From Methylobacterium brachiatum (GTDB taxonomy: Bacteria; Pseudomonadota; Alphaproteobacteria; Rhizobiales; Beijerinckiaceae), in NCBI RefSeq assembly GCF_020523825.1, contig NZ_JAJALK010000005.1:62001-126000 (forward strand): a DNA stretch of 64,000 nt, given 5' to 3'. A program made the translations under genes and the position numbers. How positions within the stretch are numbered: the stretch's first letter is position 1; every line of letters starts with the position of its first letter. A model generated the notes under the pieces. That model saw only the letters and a program-made list of their open reading frames with translations. It did no database searches and had not been told where the DNA came from. Shown here piece by piece: positions 16,367-26,782 of the stretch.

Positions 16367-18439
16367 TCAGGCGGCGCGGATGAAGTCGGCGTCGCGGGAA
16401 TCGCCCTCACCCATGTCGAGGGCGAAGCCGCCGCCGCCGCCGCCGCCGCCGGCCAGGGTGCGGCGGCCGGCGCGGGTCTTGTCGGCGGGCCTGACGCTCG
16501 CCTTGGCCGGGGCTCCCATCCGGGCCGCCGTCGCCCGCAGCTGCGTCGCCGCCACGTCGAGGCGCGACTCCGTCTCGTCGAGGCGGAAATACGCGATGGT
16601 GGCCTGGAGTCGCTCGGCCTGGGTGGCCAGCTCCTCGGAGGTGGCCGAGACCTGCTGGGACGCGCTGGCGTTCTGCTGGGTCACCTTGTCGAGCTGCTGG
16701 ATCGCCAGGTTGATCTGCGCCGAGCCGACATCCTGCTCGCGGCAGGCCGCCGAGATCTCCTCCACCAGCAGCGCGGTCTTGCGGATGTCGGGCACCAGCC
16801 GCCCGAGCATCTCGCCGGCCTGCTGGGCCGCCTTGACCGTGTCGGAGGACAGCGTACCGATCTCGGCCGCGGCCGCCTGGCTGCGCTCGGCGAGCTTGCG
16901 CACCTCCGAGGCGACCACCGCGAAGCCGCGGCCGTGCTCGCCGGCGCGCGCCGCCTCCACGGCGGCGTTCAGCGCCAGCAGGTCGGTCTGGCGGGCGATC
17001 TCCTGCACGATGGTGATCTTCTGGGCAATGGTCTGCATCGCGTCCACCGCCCGGCCGACGGCGGCGCCGCTGGCCTCGGCGTCCTGGGCGGACTGCCGGG
17101 CGATCGCCTCGGTCTGGCTGGCATTCTCGGCGTTCTGCTTCACGTTGGCGGCCATCTCCTCGACCGAGGCCGAGGCCTCTTCCGTGGAGGCCGCCTGCTC
17201 GGTGGAGCCCTGCGACAGCTGCTCGGCAGAGGAGGACAGCTCCTGCGAGCCCGCCGACACGTTGCTCGAGGCGAGGATGACCTGGCCCACCACCTCGCGC
17301 AGCTTCAGGTTCATCGCCTGGACGGCGCGCAGCAGGTCGGCGATCTCGTCGCGACCGGACGTGACCACGTCCTGCTTCAGGTCGCCGGCGGCGACGCGGC
17401 TCGCCGCATCGACGGCCCGCTGCAGGCCCCGGGAGATCGAGAGCGACAGCCAGATCGCCATGGCGAGCCCGATCGCCACCGCGCCGGCGATGACGCCGAT
17501 CAGGAGCAGGCGGGCGGTCTCGTAGGCGGCCTGCGTCTCGCGAACGAAGGTCTGGGCCAGGCTCTCCTCGTAGGCGCGCAGCTTCGCGGCCTCGTTGATG
17601 ACCGCCGTCCGCGCCTGGGTGAACGGCCCCACGAGGATCTGCATTGCCTTGGCGTCGGTGTTGGCCAGGCCGAGGGCGAAGATGCGCTCACCGATCGGCT
17701 CCCAGGCCTTGATCGCGACGGTGACCGCCCGGGCCCCGTCAAGGAAGCCGGCGGCGCGGCCGGCCTCGGTGAGGCGGGCGAGATCCTGGTCGAGCTGGCG
17801 GCGATGCTCCTGATACTCGGCGGCGAACTTCGCCAGCAGCGCGTCGTCGCTGATCATCACCTCGCGGTAGATTTCGGCCAGGAGATGCGTCACCCGCAGG
17901 TCGATGGCGTCGATGAGGCGGCGGTTCTCGTTGGACAGGTCCGGCCGGGCGGCCAGCTCCTCGATCCGGGTCGTCACGACGTTGTAGGCGGCCAGCTGCT
18001 CGCCGCCGACCAGCGCGATGGCGGTGTTGTTGCCGTTCTTGACGGCGAAGTCCGTGCCCTTGGCCACGATCTCGGCCAGCCGATCCCAGCCGTCCTTCAA
18101 GGGCTGGACCCGGGCCCGCTCCTCCGGCGAGGTCTGCTCCAGGAACTCCTTCAGGAGGGCCCGGAACCGCTCGTCCTGGGCCTTGATGTCGGCCGCGACC
18201 TGGGCCCGCCCGGCATCGGCCGGGTCGAGCATCGCCCGGGCGTAGAGGCGCGCCGTGTCGACCGTCATGGTCTCGAACCGGAGGGCGCGCTGGACCTGCG
18301 CGAACGGGCCGGCCGCGAAGGCCTGCATCCGCGCGTTCGAGGCGCCCAGCCCCGCGATGGCGAGATACCCGGCTCCGCCCAGCAGGGCGAGCATCAGGCC
18401 GAAACTCAGGGCCAATTTGGCCCGGATCGTGAAACGCAT
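16367..18439 (-). CDS. methyl-accepting chemotaxis receptor (MCP, copy 1)
   Basis: This 690-residue receptor has TM1 at about residues 10-30 ([23 protein letters not shown]), a periplasmic helical sensor of about 280 residues, TM2 ([21 protein letters not shown]), a HAMP segment with [18 protein letters not shown], and a cytoplasmic signalling domain whose tip is [18 protein letters not shown]. The tail has eight consecutive glycines, then [19 protein letters not shown], a peptide also ending the other two receptors. The ATG at 18439 starts with MRFTIRAK. Its signalling half is nearly identical to copies 2 and 3. Confidence 0.93.
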   Translation of the reverse strand: MRFTIRAKLALSFGLMLALLGGAGYLAIAGLGASNARMQAFAAGPFAQVQRALRFETMTVDTARLYARAMLDPADAGRAQVAADIKAQDERFRALLKEFLEQTSPEERARVQPLKDGWDRLAEIVAKGTDFAVKNGNNTAIALVGGEQLAAYNVVTTRIEELAARPDLSNENRRLIDAIDLRVTHLLAEIYREVMISDDALLAKFAAEYQEHRRQLDQDLARLTEAGRAAGFLDGARAVTVAIKAWEPIGERIFALGLANTDAKAMQILVGPFTQARTAVINEAAKLRAYEESLAQTFVRETQAAYETARLLLIGVIAGAVAIGLAMAIWLSLSISRGLQRAVDAASRVAAGDLKQDVVTSGRDEIADLLRAVQAMNLKLREVVGQVILASSNVSAGSQELSSSAEQLSQGSTEQAASTEEASASVEEMAANVKQNAENASQTEAIARQSAQDAEASGAAVGRAVDAMQTIAQKITIVQEIARQTDLLALNAAVEAARAGEHGRGFAVVASEVRKLAERSQAAAAEIGTLSSDTVKAAQQAGEMLGRLVPDIRKTALLVEEISAACREQDVGSAQINLAIQQLDKVTQQNASASQQVSATSEELATQAERLQATIAYFRLDETESRLDVAATQLRATAARMGAPAKASVRPADKTRAGRRTLAGGGGGGGGFALDMGEGDSRDADFIRAA
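16427..16450. repeat. GCC triplet repeat (8 units) in receptor copy 1
   Basis: Eight perfect GCC units on the plus strand encode the polyglycine run near the receptor C-terminus. The other two receptors lack the run. A triplet tract can change length without shifting the frame. Confidence 0.85.
16580..17265. repeat. signalling-domain repeat, copy 1 of 3
   Basis: About 690 bases coding for the cytoplasmic hairpin of receptor copy 1 are nearly identical, base for base, to 18700-19390 and 20755-21445. Most differences are single silent changes. Limits were judged by eye. Confidence 0.85.
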
Positions 18440-18470
18440 GGGTCTGACCTGTTCAGGGGGCTCAATCTGT

Positions 18471-18494
18471 CCGCGCGGGGCGATCCCCGCGCGG
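18471..18494 (-). terminator. hairpin between receptor copies 2 and 1
   Basis: Arms CCGCGCGGGG (18471-18480) and its complement (18485-18494) flank CGAT, 14 bases after the stop of receptor copy 2. It resembles the hairpin after copy 1 but has only a weak T tract. It may attenuate transcription between receptor genes. Confidence 0.4.
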
Positions 18495-18507
18495 GGAACT
18501 GTCTTGC

Positions 18508-20415
18508 TCAAGCGGCGCGGATGAAATCGGCGTCGCGGGCGTCACCCTCGCCCATGTCGAGGGCGAAGCCGCCGCTCGGGGTCGCGGCCGCCCGGGCGCC
18601 GCGGGCCTTGAGCCGGGCCGGACCGGCCGCCGGGGTGCCCATCCGGGTCGCCGTCGCCCGCAGCTGCGCGGTCGGATCCACGGCCGCGTCGTCGACGCGG
18701 AAATACGCGATGGTGGCCTGGAGCCGCTCGGCCTGGGTGGCCAGTTCCTCGGAGGTGGCCGAGACCTGCTGGGAGGCGCTGGCGTTCTGCTGGGTCACCT
18801 TGTCGAGCTGCTGGATCGCCAGGTTGATCTGTGCCGAGCCGACATCCTGCTCCCGGCAGGCCGCCGAGATCTCCTCCACCAGCAGCGCGGTCTTGCGGAT
18901 GTCGGGCACCAGCCGCCCGAGCATCTCGCCGGCCTGCTGGGCCGCCTTGACCGTGTCGGAGGACAGCGTGCCGATCTCGGCCGCCGCCGCCTGGCTGCGC
19001 TCGGCGAGCTTGCGCACCTCCGAGGCGACCACCGCGAAGCCGCGACCGTGCTCGCCGGCGCGCGCCGCCTCCACGGCGGCGTTCAGCGCCAGCAGGTCGG
19101 TCTGGCGGGCGATCTCCTGCACGATGGTGATCTTCTGGGCAATGGTCTGCATCGCGTCCACCGCCCGTCCCACCGCGGCGCCGCTGGCCTCGGCATCCTG
19201 GGCCGATTGCCGGGCGATCGCCTCGGTCTGGCTGGCATTCTCGGCGTTCTGCTTCACGTTGGCGGCCATCTCCTCGACCGAGGCGGAAGCCTCTTCCGTG
19301 GAGGCCGCCTGCTCGGTCGAGCCCTGCGACAGCTGCTCGGCCGAGGCCGACAGCTCCTGCGAGCCCGCCGAGACGTTGCCGGCGGCGGTGGCGGCCTCGG
19401 TCACCACGGCGCGGAGCTTGGCCAGCATCTGCTCCAGGGCGGTGCCGAGGACGTCCTTGTCGGACAGGCGCTTGGCCTCGATGGTCAGGTCACCCGCGGC
19501 GATCGACTGCGCGACCTTGGCCAGAACCTGCAGGTTCTAGGTGGTGGCGCGCAGGTTGGCCTGGACCTCGCTGCTGAGGCCGCCGAAATCCTTCGACAGG
19601 GTCTTGGTGAAATCGCCGATCGAGACGGCGACCAGCACCTCCGAGATCTCCCGGAAGGCCTGCTCCACCGCCTGGGCGGTGCCCTGGATCCGGCCGACCT
19701 CGTCGAGGCGCCCGGTCTCGAACGGCGTGGCCAGGGTCGCCAGGCGGGTGCTGATCGCGGTCACGGGCTTCGCCACGGTGCGCACCAGCAGCAGACCGAT
19801 GGCGACGGCGATCACCAGGTTGGCGACGATGCCGAGCAGGATCATCTGCGTGGTCGTGTCGAAGGCGGCGTTCTGCGCGTCCTGGCGGGTGCGCATCAGC
19901 GTGTTCTCGACATTGACCAAGTCGGCGATCTCGGCGCGCAGGCCGTCCATGGCCTCCTTGCCGGCGCCGGCGATCTCGGTCTGGCGCGCGGCCTCGCGGG
20001 TCTCGGGATTGGCCATCCCGGCGATGCCCTTCTCGGCGACGCCGGTGTGCCAGGCCTCGGCCTGCTTGCGGATCTTCTCGAGCCGCTCCTGCTGGGCCGG
20101 GTTGTCGGAGGTCAGCTCCTTGGCCTGCCGCCAGGCGGTGTTGAAGCTCTCCCAGCCCTTCTGGTAGGGCGCCAGGAACTTGGCGTCCCCGGACAGCAGG
20201 AAGCCGCGATAGCCGGTCTCCTGGTTGACCATGCCGGCGAGCGAGCGGTCGGCGGCGTCGATCACCTTGATGGTGTGGTCGGTCCAGTTCACCGACTGCC
20301 GGATCTCCGAGGATTTCCAGTAGACCACGCCGTTGATGCCGAGGCCGACGAGAAGCATCAACGTGAAGGCCAGGAACAGCTTTCGCGGTATCGAGATGTT
20401 GTCGAGCAAGTTCAT
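18508..20415 (-). pseudogene. methyl-accepting chemotaxis receptor (MCP, copy 2), interrupted by an in-frame TAG
   Basis: This locus would encode a 635-residue receptor. From MNLLDN at 20415 it has TM1 (LFLAFTLMLLVGLGINGVVYW), a CHASE3-like sensor (GYRGFLLSGDAKFLAPY), TM2 (MILLGIVANLVIAVAIGLLLV) and a HAMP segment. At 19537-19539 an amber TAG follows LRATT; the same frame then continues as NLQVLAKV and the full signalling domain down to the stop at 18508. There is no frameshift: only one codon differs from an intact gene. A CAG-to-TAG change would explain it. Without read-through, only a 292-residue sensor lacking the signalling domain is made. Confidence 0.85.
18700..19390. repeat. signalling-domain repeat, copy 2 of 3
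   Basis: Part of the downstream half of the interrupted receptor; nearly identical in DNA to 16580-17265 and 20755-21445. The reading frame has stayed open here in spite of the upstream stop. Confidence 0.85.
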
Positions 20416-20554
20416 GGTCTTATCCTTCACGTCGATGGAGCGGGCGGGGATCTCGATCGGGAGCACCCTGCGGCTGGTGTGGTCCGGGCGGGCCCGGAGG
20501 GCGGTTTGATCCGAGGACGCACCCCAGGGGGCGGGACGCTCGGCTTGGGGACGC

Positions 20555-22726
20555 TCAGGCGGCGCGGATGAAGTCGGCGTCGCGGGAATCGCCCTCGCCC
20601 ATGTCGAGGGCGAAGCCGCTGCCCGCCGCCAGGGTGGGCCGGCCGACGCGGGCCTTGGCGGAAGTCTTGTCGGCGGCCTTGGCCGACGTGCCCATCCGGG
20701 CCGCCGTCGCCCGCAGCTGCGCCGCCGCACCCGTGCCTGCATCCGCCGCGCCGAGGCGGAAATAGGCGATGGTCGCCTGCAGCCGCTCCGCTTGCGTGGC
20801 GAGCTCGTCCGAGGTCGCCGAGACCTGCTCGGATGCGCTGGCGTTCTGCTGGGTCACCTTGTCGAGCTGCTGGATCGCCTGATTGATCTGCGCCGAGCCG
20901 ACATCCTGCTCGCGGCACGCCGCCGAGATCTCCTCCACCAGCAGCGCGGTCTTGCGGATGTCGGGTACCAGACGCCCGAGCATCTCGCCGGCCTGCTGGG
21001 CCGCCTTGACCGTGTCGGAGGACAGCGTGCCGATCTCGGCCGCCGCCGCCTGGCTGCGCTCGGCGAGCTTGCGCACCTCCGAGGCGACCACCGCGAAGCC
21101 GCGGCCGTGCTCGCCGGCCCGGGCCGCCTCCACGGCGGCGTTCAGCGCCAGCAGGTCGGTCTGCCGGGCGATCTCCTGCACGATGGTGATCTTCTGGGCG
21201 ATGGTCTGCATCGCGTCCACCGCCCGGCCGACGGCGGCGCCGCTGGCCTCGGCATCCTGGGCCGACTGCCGGGCGATCGCCTCGGTCTGGCTGGCATTCT
21301 CGGCGTTCTGCTTCACGTTGGCGGCCATCTCCTCGACCGAGGCCGAGGCCTCTTCCGTGGAGGCCGCCTGCTCGCTGGAGCCCTGCGACAGCTGTTCGGC
21401 CGAGGCCGACAGCTCCTGCGAGCCCGCCGAGACGTTGCCGGCGGCGGTGGCGGCCTCGGTCACCACGGCCCGGAGCCGGCTCAGCATCGTCTGAAGGGCG
21501 AGACCCATCGTGTCCTTGTCGGACAGCGGCTTGGCCTCGACGGTCAGGTCGCCCCCCGCGATCGCGTTGGCGAGGGCGGCGGTCTCCCTCAGGTTGTCGG
21601 TCATCCGGTTCATGGCGGTCACCAGATCGCCGACCTCGTCGTTCGAGGTCACGGCGATCTTTTGGTCCAGGTCACCGGCCGAGACGGCCTCGGCGAGCGA
21701 CACGGCCCGGGCCAATCCCCGGGAGATCGAGACCGCGAGCCAGCCGGCGATGCCGAGGCCGAGGAGCAGCGCGCCCGCCAAGGTCGCGAGCATCAGCGTC
21801 TGGCTGTCCTGCGACGCCGTCTTCGAGCGCTCGACCGCCTCCGCCATCTGACGGCCCTGGTAATCGGTCAGGAGGTCGAAGGCCTTGTTGGTCGCCACGG
21901 ACGCGACGCTGTACTCGCCTGCCACGAGCTCGATCGCGTGGATGGGCGCGCCCGGCTCGATCGTGGCAAGGGCCTTCTGGAACGAGGCGAACCAGGTCTC
22001 GAAGCTCTGCCGGACCGCCTCGGTGGGAACTTTCGCGGCGGCGCCGACCCGGAGCAGGTTCTCCAGGCCGCGGGCGATCTCATCGCGCATCTGCTTGGTC
22101 GCGGTCACATGCTCCTCGAGCCGGGCAACGCTGACCGCGCCGGTGGCGGCCTGTAGCCGGCCCCAGGCCCGTTCGAGGGGGATCTGGAACGCCATCACCG
22201 CCTTCATCAGATCGAGGGCGTTCGCGTCGGCCTTGGTTGTGAGCGCCGCCAGCTCCGTGCGCAGGACGGCGATGGCGGGACGACCCACGCCCACGATCTC
22301 GGACCAGGCCCGGGCGTTGGCGTTCATCTTGGCCAGCTCGACGATCTTGTTGCCCAGGGCAACCTGCGTCTCGTATTTCTGGTCGAGGTCCTGGACGAGC
22401 TGGCCGGCCTCCCCGGTCAAGGGACTGGCCTTGATCTTGGCGATGGCTTCCTGGGCGCGCTTGCGCATGTCGAGGGCGCGCTTGAGGGAATCGGCGATCT
22501 GGGCGTCGTTCACGGTGATCACCGCCGTGCGGAGGTTGGCGGTGCTGCGGATGGCGTTGGCCTTGGCCTCCAGCATCTGGGCTTGCGTCGCCGCGCGGTC
22601 GCGGAGGAACGCTAGGCTCCTGTCGGATTCCATCAGGCCCCGATAGCCGACGCCGCCGGCCAGACCGGCGAGCACGAGCATCGCGCCGAACCCGGCGGCC
22701 AGCTTGGCCTTGATTGAAATCCGCAT
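20555..22726 (-). CDS. methyl-accepting chemotaxis receptor (MCP, copy 3)
   Basis: This 723-residue receptor begins [14 protein letters not shown], with TM1 at 9-29, a long helical periplasmic sensor to about residue 310, TM2 ([22 protein letters not shown]), a HAMP region ([21 protein letters not shown]) and a second HAMP-like segment ([20 protein letters not shown]). The signalling tip [18 protein letters not shown] and the C-terminal [14 protein letters not shown] peptide match the other two copies. The sensor differs from theirs, so the ligand probably does too. It follows the cheA-adjacent cheW gene by 17 bases. Confidence 0.94.
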   Translation of the reverse strand: MRISIKAKLAAGFGAMLVLAGLAGGVGYRGLMESDRSLAFLRDRAATQAQMLEAKANAIRSTANLRTAVITVNDAQIADSLKRALDMRKRAQEAIAKIKASPLTGEAGQLVQDLDQKYETQVALGNKIVELAKMNANARAWSEIVGVGRPAIAVLRTELAALTTKADANALDLMKAVMAFQIPLERAWGRLQAATGAVSVARLEEHVTATKQMRDEIARGLENLLRVGAAAKVPTEAVRQSFETWFASFQKALATIEPGAPIHAIELVAGEYSVASVATNKAFDLLTDYQGRQMAEAVERSKTASQDSQTLMLATLAGALLLGLGIAGWLAVSISRGLARAVSLAEAVSAGDLDQKIAVTSNDEVGDLVTAMNRMTDNLRETAALANAIAGGDLTVEAKPLSDKDTMGLALQTMLSRLRAVVTEAATAAGNVSAGSQELSASAEQLSQGSSEQAASTEEASASVEEMAANVKQNAENASQTEAIARQSAQDAEASGAAVGRAVDAMQTIAQKITIVQEIARQTDLLALNAAVEAARAGEHGRGFAVVASEVRKLAERSQAAAAEIGTLSSDTVKAAQQAGEMLGRLVPDIRKTALLVEEISAACREQDVGSAQINQAIQQLDKVTQQNASASEQVSATSDELATQAERLQATIAYFRLGAADAGTGAAAQLRATAARMGTSAKAADKTSAKARVGRPTLAAGSGFALDMGEGDSRDADFIRAA
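20755..21445. repeat. signalling-domain repeat, copy 3 of 3
   Basis: Nearly identical to 16580-17265 and 18700-19390; the sensor-coding halves outside this block are unrelated. The sharp change from near identity to no similarity suggests gene conversion or a domain-swap origin. Confidence 0.85.
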
Positions 22727-22743
22727 ATTCTCGACTCCTAAAA

Positions 22744-23205
22744 TTAATTTAAAATTGCTGGCATGTCTGGAATAATGACAAAATCTTCGGCAGATTTCAC
22801 AATGGAGCGAATGTATTCAGGCCGCCATGACGTGCCGATCTTCGGCGCCGGCTGGCGGCTCTCCAGGGCGACCGCGGTCACCTCGAACACCTTGTCGGCC
22901 ACCAGCGCGACCAGGGTCGGGTCGCCGTCGAGTTCGAGCTCGATCACCACGAAGCGGGTATCCGGGGTCGCGGCGGTGATCGGCATGCCGAAGCGCTCGC
23001 GAATATCGGCCAGCGGCACGACGTTGCCGCGCACGTTGACCACGTGGCCGAGATGCGGCCGCGCCCCGGCGACCCGGGTGGTCGGGATCGGGTCGATGAT
23101 CTCGCGCACCATCCCGGCCCCGAGCGCGAAGGTCTCGGTGCCGATGCGCATCATCACGGCCTGGAGGGCGTGGCCCTGCTCGATGGCTTCGACGAAATCG
23201 GTCAT
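22744..23205 (-). CDS. cheW: chemotaxis adaptor CheW (cheA-linked)
   Basis: This 153-residue CheW has [26 protein letters not shown] at its N-terminus, [23 protein letters not shown] centrally and [14 protein letters not shown] near the end. Its ATG overlaps the cheA stop as TGATG, with GAGG 7 bases upstream; a GTG three bases earlier is a less likely start. The tight coupling suggests it is the main CheA partner. Confidence 0.95.
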   Translation of the reverse strand: MTDFVEAIEQGHALQAVMMRIGTETFALGAGMVREIIDPIPTTRVAGARPHLGHVVNVRGNVVPLADIRERFGMPITAATPDTRFVVIELELDGDPTLVALVADKVFEVTAVALESRQPAPKIGTSWRPEYIRSIVKSAEDFVIIPDMPAILN

Positions 23206-25277
23206 CACGCCACCTCACGGAATTCGCGCAGCCCGTCCGCGGCGGCGCCGATCTGCCCGCCGGCCATCAGCTGGGCCGGGTCGATGATGAGCGCCGCGGT
23301 GCCGTCACCGAGGATCGTGGCGCCCGAGAAGGTCGTGACGTCGGCGTGCAGCTTCGACAGCGACTTGATCACCGTCTGGTGGTTGCCGAGGATCTGGTCG
23401 GCCACGAGCCCGAACCGGGTCTCGCCCACCGACACGATGATCACCTTCTGGTAGGGGTCCGGCTCGCCGGCCGCCTCGAACAGGCTGCGTAGGCGCAGGA
23501 ACGGCACGAGGTCGCCGCGGATGTTGAGGAAGTCCCGGCCGCGCTCGCCGCGCCCGCTCTCGGGCAGCTCGACGCATTCCTCCACGGCCGAGAGCGGCAG
23601 CACGTAGCGCCCCTCCCCGACCCGGATCAGCAGGCCCTCGATGATCGCCAGCGTCAGCGGCAGGCGCAGCACGATGGCGGTGCCCGCCCCCGGCTCGGTG
23701 GTGATGTCGATCGAGCCGCGCAGGCCCTCGATGGTCTTCTTGACCACGTCCATGCCGACGCCGCGGCCCGAGAGCGCGGAGATCTGCTGCGCCGTGGAGA
23801 AGCCCGGCGCGAACAGGAACTGGTAGACCTGCTGGTCGGTGAGCGGGGTGCCGGGCGCGACGAGCCCGCGCTCCTCGGCCTTGGCCCGGATGCGCGTCAC
23901 GTCGAGCCCGGCGCCGTCGTCGCGCACGGTCACGAGGACCTGGGCGCCGACATGCTCGGCGGAGAGCGTGATGCGCCCGGTGGCGTTCTTGCCGGAGGCG
24001 CTGCGCCGGGCCGGGTCCTCGATGCCGTGGTCGATGGCGTTGCGGATCAGGTGCACCAGCGGATCGGCCAGCCGCTCGATCACGGTCTTGTCGAGCTCGG
24101 TCTCCTCGCCGTCGGTGACGAAGGTGACCGGCTTGCCGAGATCCCCCGACAGGTCGTGGACCAGGCGCCGGAACCGGCTGAACAGGGCGCCGATCGGCAC
24201 CATGCGGATGCTCATGGTGGTGTCGCGCAACTGCGCCGAGAGCCGCTCGATCTCCTCCGCGATGGTCTGGAGCCCGCCATCGGCGTGCAGGCCGGCGAGC
24301 TGGCTCAGCCGGGCCTGGGCGATGACCAGCTCGCCGACCCGGTCGAGCAGCTCGTCGAGCCGCTCGGCCTCGACCCGCATGGTGCTGGACCCGCGCGGCT
24401 CGGTGCTGCGGGCCGGGCCCTTGCGCTCGGCCTCGGGCGGCTTCGCGGCGGGCGCGGGTGCAGGCTCGACGGCCGGTGTGGCAACGGATCGGGCGGGGGC
24501 CGGGGCAGGAGCCGGCATCGGCACCGGAACGGGCGCGGGCGAAGGATCCAGGACGGGTTCGGCGGCGGGCTCGGGCGCGTCCAGCGGCGCCAGGGTCAGC
24601 ACCATGTCGTCGCGCACGAACAGGAAGACGTCCTCGATCGCCGCGCGGGTTGCGGCCCCGCGGAGCGTGACATCCCAGCCGAGCGCCAGGCTCTCCGGGT
24701 CGAGGCCGGCGAGGTCCGGCAGGTCCGCGACGCGCGGCACAACCGTGCAGGGGCCGAGCTCGCGCAGCTCGTCGAGCAGGGCCAGCGGGTTCGTGCCGTT
24801 GCGCAGCACGTCCGGGGCGAAGGCGATCCCAATCCGCCAGCCCTCGGGCGCGGCATCCGGGCTCGGCCCTTCGGCCGCCAGCTCGGTCTCGGGCGCCTCC
24901 TTCGCGCGCCTGATCAGGCGCTCGAGCTCGGCCAGGATCGCCTCGCCGATCACCGGGGCGGTGGCGTCGGGATCCTCGATCAGCGTGCGGATATAGTCCT
25001 TGGCCGAGAGCGACACGTTGACCAGGTCGGCGCTGGTCGGGACCTCGCCGCGGCGGACGAGGTCGAAGGCGGTCTCGAAATCGTGCGTGAAGGCGGCGAC
25101 CCGGTCGAAGCCGAACATCGCCCCCGATCCCTTGATCGTGTGCAGGGCCCGGAACGCGGTGTCGATCAGCGCCGAATCGTCCGGCCGGTCGCCGAGGTCG
25201 AGCAGCGTCGTCTCCAGCCGATCGAGAAGCTCGTTGGCCTCGGCCAGAAATACCGCGCGCGGATCGTGATCAGTCAT
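23205..25277 (-). CDS. cheA: chemotaxis histidine kinase CheA
   Basis: This 690-residue kinase phosphorylates CheY and CheB. P1 (residues 1-130) has the phosphorylated H46 in RALHTIKGSGAMFG. A P2-like region of about 85 residues (WRIGIAFAPDVLRNGTNPL) is followed by a Pro/Ala-rich linker at about 250-305. P3 begins SSTMRVEAERLDELLDRVGELV. The P4 ATPase has LVHLIRNAIDHGIEDP, DDGAGLD and GRGVGMDVV. The C-terminal P5 is CheW-like. The ATG at 25277 replaces an upstream candidate at 25322. First gene of the minus-strand chemotaxis operon. Confidence 0.97.
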   Translation of the reverse strand: MTDHDPRAVFLAEANELLDRLETTLLDLGDRPDDSALIDTAFRALHTIKGSGAMFGFDRVAAFTHDFETAFDLVRRGEVPTSADLVNVSLSAKDYIRTLIEDPDATAPVIGEAILAELERLIRRAKEAPETELAAEGPSPDAAPEGWRIGIAFAPDVLRNGTNPLALLDELRELGPCTVVPRVADLPDLAGLDPESLALGWDVTLRGAATRAAIEDVFLFVRDDMVLTLAPLDAPEPAAEPVLDPSPAPVPVPMPAPAPAPARSVATPAVEPAPAPAAKPPEAERKGPARSTEPRGSSTMRVEAERLDELLDRVGELVIAQARLSQLAGLHADGGLQTIAEEIERLSAQLRDTTMSIRMVPIGALFSRFRRLVHDLSGDLGKPVTFVTDGEETELDKTVIERLADPLVHLIRNAIDHGIEDPARRSASGKNATGRITLSAEHVGAQVLVTVRDDGAGLDVTRIRAKAEERGLVAPGTPLTDQQVYQFLFAPGFSTAQQISALSGRGVGMDVVKKTIEGLRGSIDITTEPGAGTAIVLRLPLTLAIIEGLLIRVGEGRYVLPLSAVEECVELPESGRGERGRDFLNIRGDLVPFLRLRSLFEAAGEPDPYQKVIIVSVGETRFGLVADQILGNHQTVIKSLSKLHADVTTFSGATILGDGTAALIIDPAQLMAGGQIGAAADGLREFREVA

Positions 25278-25675
25278 CGTCGAGCGGATCCCGTTGCACC
25301 GTCTTTCGAGGAACCGGGGCAATTCCGCACCCGGCCCGGTCGCCGACCCGAGGCTAGATCTCGCGATCCTGCCGGCTGACGCCCGATCGACCGAAGACTC
25401 GGTCCATCACACAGGAATGACACTACCTTAAAATCGTTAAAAAGTGAAGACCTGATCTGAGTTAAAAGTTTTTCCGTCCCGATTTTTTCAGACTCCGGAT
25501 CCATTCCAGTCTGGAAAAGATGCTATAAATTACCGCTTACTCACTATTTTTCCAACATATATTTCCGTCAATGTCTACTAATTGCATAAGACCAACGATT
25601 TTCCTTAATGTATTGGATAACTCCCCAGGACCTTTTGTTGAATGCACCTGATGTTCTGCAAAGGCCGCCTCCGGA
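25278..25675. other. AT-rich promoter region upstream of cheA
   Basis: No gene is seen. From about 25395 to 25640 the base composition falls sharply in G+C compared with the genes. It contains TTCCAG-T-CTGGAA (25504-25516), a perfect short inverted repeat that could bind a regulator. The region should carry the promoter of the cheA operon and the 3' end signal of the soluble receptor gene. Confidence 0.5.
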
Positions 25676-26782
25676 TCAGAACAGATCCACCCCGGCCAGG
25701 GGATCATCATCCGCGTCCGGCGCCGGCGCCGCGGTGCCGAGCAGGCGGCGGGACAGCCGCTCCCGGACCTCGCCCAGGGTGCAGCCGGCGATCAGCGCCT
25801 CGGCCCAGTCGCGCTCCGCCTCGGCACGGCCGCCCGGCTCGGCCTGCAGGGCGCGCAGGATCCCCTGCAGATTCTGCATGCGCTGCTTGGCGAGATCCTG
25901 GAACTGCATGGCCACGATCGCGCCCGAGACGTCCTGGGTGATCGCCTCGGTGGTCTGCACGGTCTGGCTCAGCACGCCGGCGAACCGCGAGCTCTGCTCG
26001 ACCAAGGCCTGCATCACCACGCGGACCCGGGCGTCGGCGTTGCGGCTCTCCTCCGACATGTCGATGGTGGCGATGTCGTGCAGGAGCGCGTGGCTGCTGC
26101 GCAGGCCGCCCGCGATCGAGCCGATCTGCTGCTTGATCACCCCGGACAGGGCGTTGATCGCGCCGGCCAGGCTGCGGACCTCGTCGGCCACCACCGCGAA
26201 GGCCCGCCCGGCCTCCCCGGCCCGGGCGGCCTCGATCTTGGCGTTCAAGGCCAGCAGGTTGGTCTGCCGGTTGATCTTCTCGATCTCGGCGACGCTGCCG
26301 TCCACCGAGGACAATTCGCCCAGCACGCCGTTCAGCGCGCCCTCCATGGTCGCGCCGCGGGACGACATGAAGCCGATCTTGTCGTTGAGCATCGCGAGGA
26401 TCTCGCCGAGCGCCGTGGCGACCTCGGCGAGAGGCCGCTCGGTCCCGTCGATCCGCACCGACTGGATCGCCGTCACCAGCCCCTGCACGATCTCCGACTG
26501 GCCGCGTGTGGTCGTGGCGATGCGCTGGAACCGGTCCGACAGGCCGTGGACGTCGGTCTCGACATCGGCCGAGATGATCCCGAGCTCGTCGATCAGGGCG
26601 TCGAGAGTCTTGCGCTGGACCTCGGACAGGCCGAGCCGGGCCTGGATCACATCCGCGGCCCCGAGCGGGGGCACCGGCGCGGCGGGCGCGGCGGGCGCCT
26701 CCCGGTCGAGGTCGAGCGCCGCGAGCGAATCCGATGCATCCTCGTGATCCGACCTCAGATTCGCACGCCCCCAGAAGGCCAT
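25676..26782 (-). CDS. soluble methyl-accepting chemotaxis protein
   Basis: This 368-residue receptor lacks transmembrane helices. Residues 1-60 are a variable acidic segment, followed by a helical region with [24 protein letters not shown]. The signalling tip is [35 protein letters not shown], around residue 180. The C-terminus ends in [14 protein letters not shown], an acidic patch plus hydrophobic end reminiscent of the CheY-binding tail of CheZ. An AAGGA lies upstream of the ATG at 26782. It is separated from cheA by an AT-rich region. Confidence 0.85.
   Translation of the reverse strand: MAFWGRANLRSDHEDASDSLAALDLDREAPAAPAAPVPPLGAADVIQARLGLSEVQRKTLDALIDELGIISADVETDVHGLSDRFQRIATTTRGQSEIVQGLVTAIQSVRIDGTERPLAEVATALGEILAMLNDKIGFMSSRGATMEGALNGVLGELSSVDGSVAEIEKINRQTNLLALNAKIEAARAGEAGRAFAVVADEVRSLAGAINALSGVIKQQIGSIAGGLRSSHALLHDIATIDMSEESRNADARVRVVMQALVEQSSRFAGVLSQTVQTTEAITQDVSGAIVAMQFQDLAKQRMQNLQGILRALQAEPGGRAEAERDWAEALIAGCTLGEVRERLSRRLLGTAAPAPDADDDPLAGVDLF

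Noticed and set aside
18508..19428. Separate gene starting with MLAKLRAVV in the receptor copy 2 locus
   Set aside because: It has no ribosome site and begins inside the conserved receptor domain. It is better explained as the 3' part of an interrupted gene.
16355..19540. 1061-codon plus-strand ORF opposite the receptor genes
   Set aside because: It is the mirror of the receptor codons in a high-GC genome; it has no recognisable domain and spans two receptor genes.
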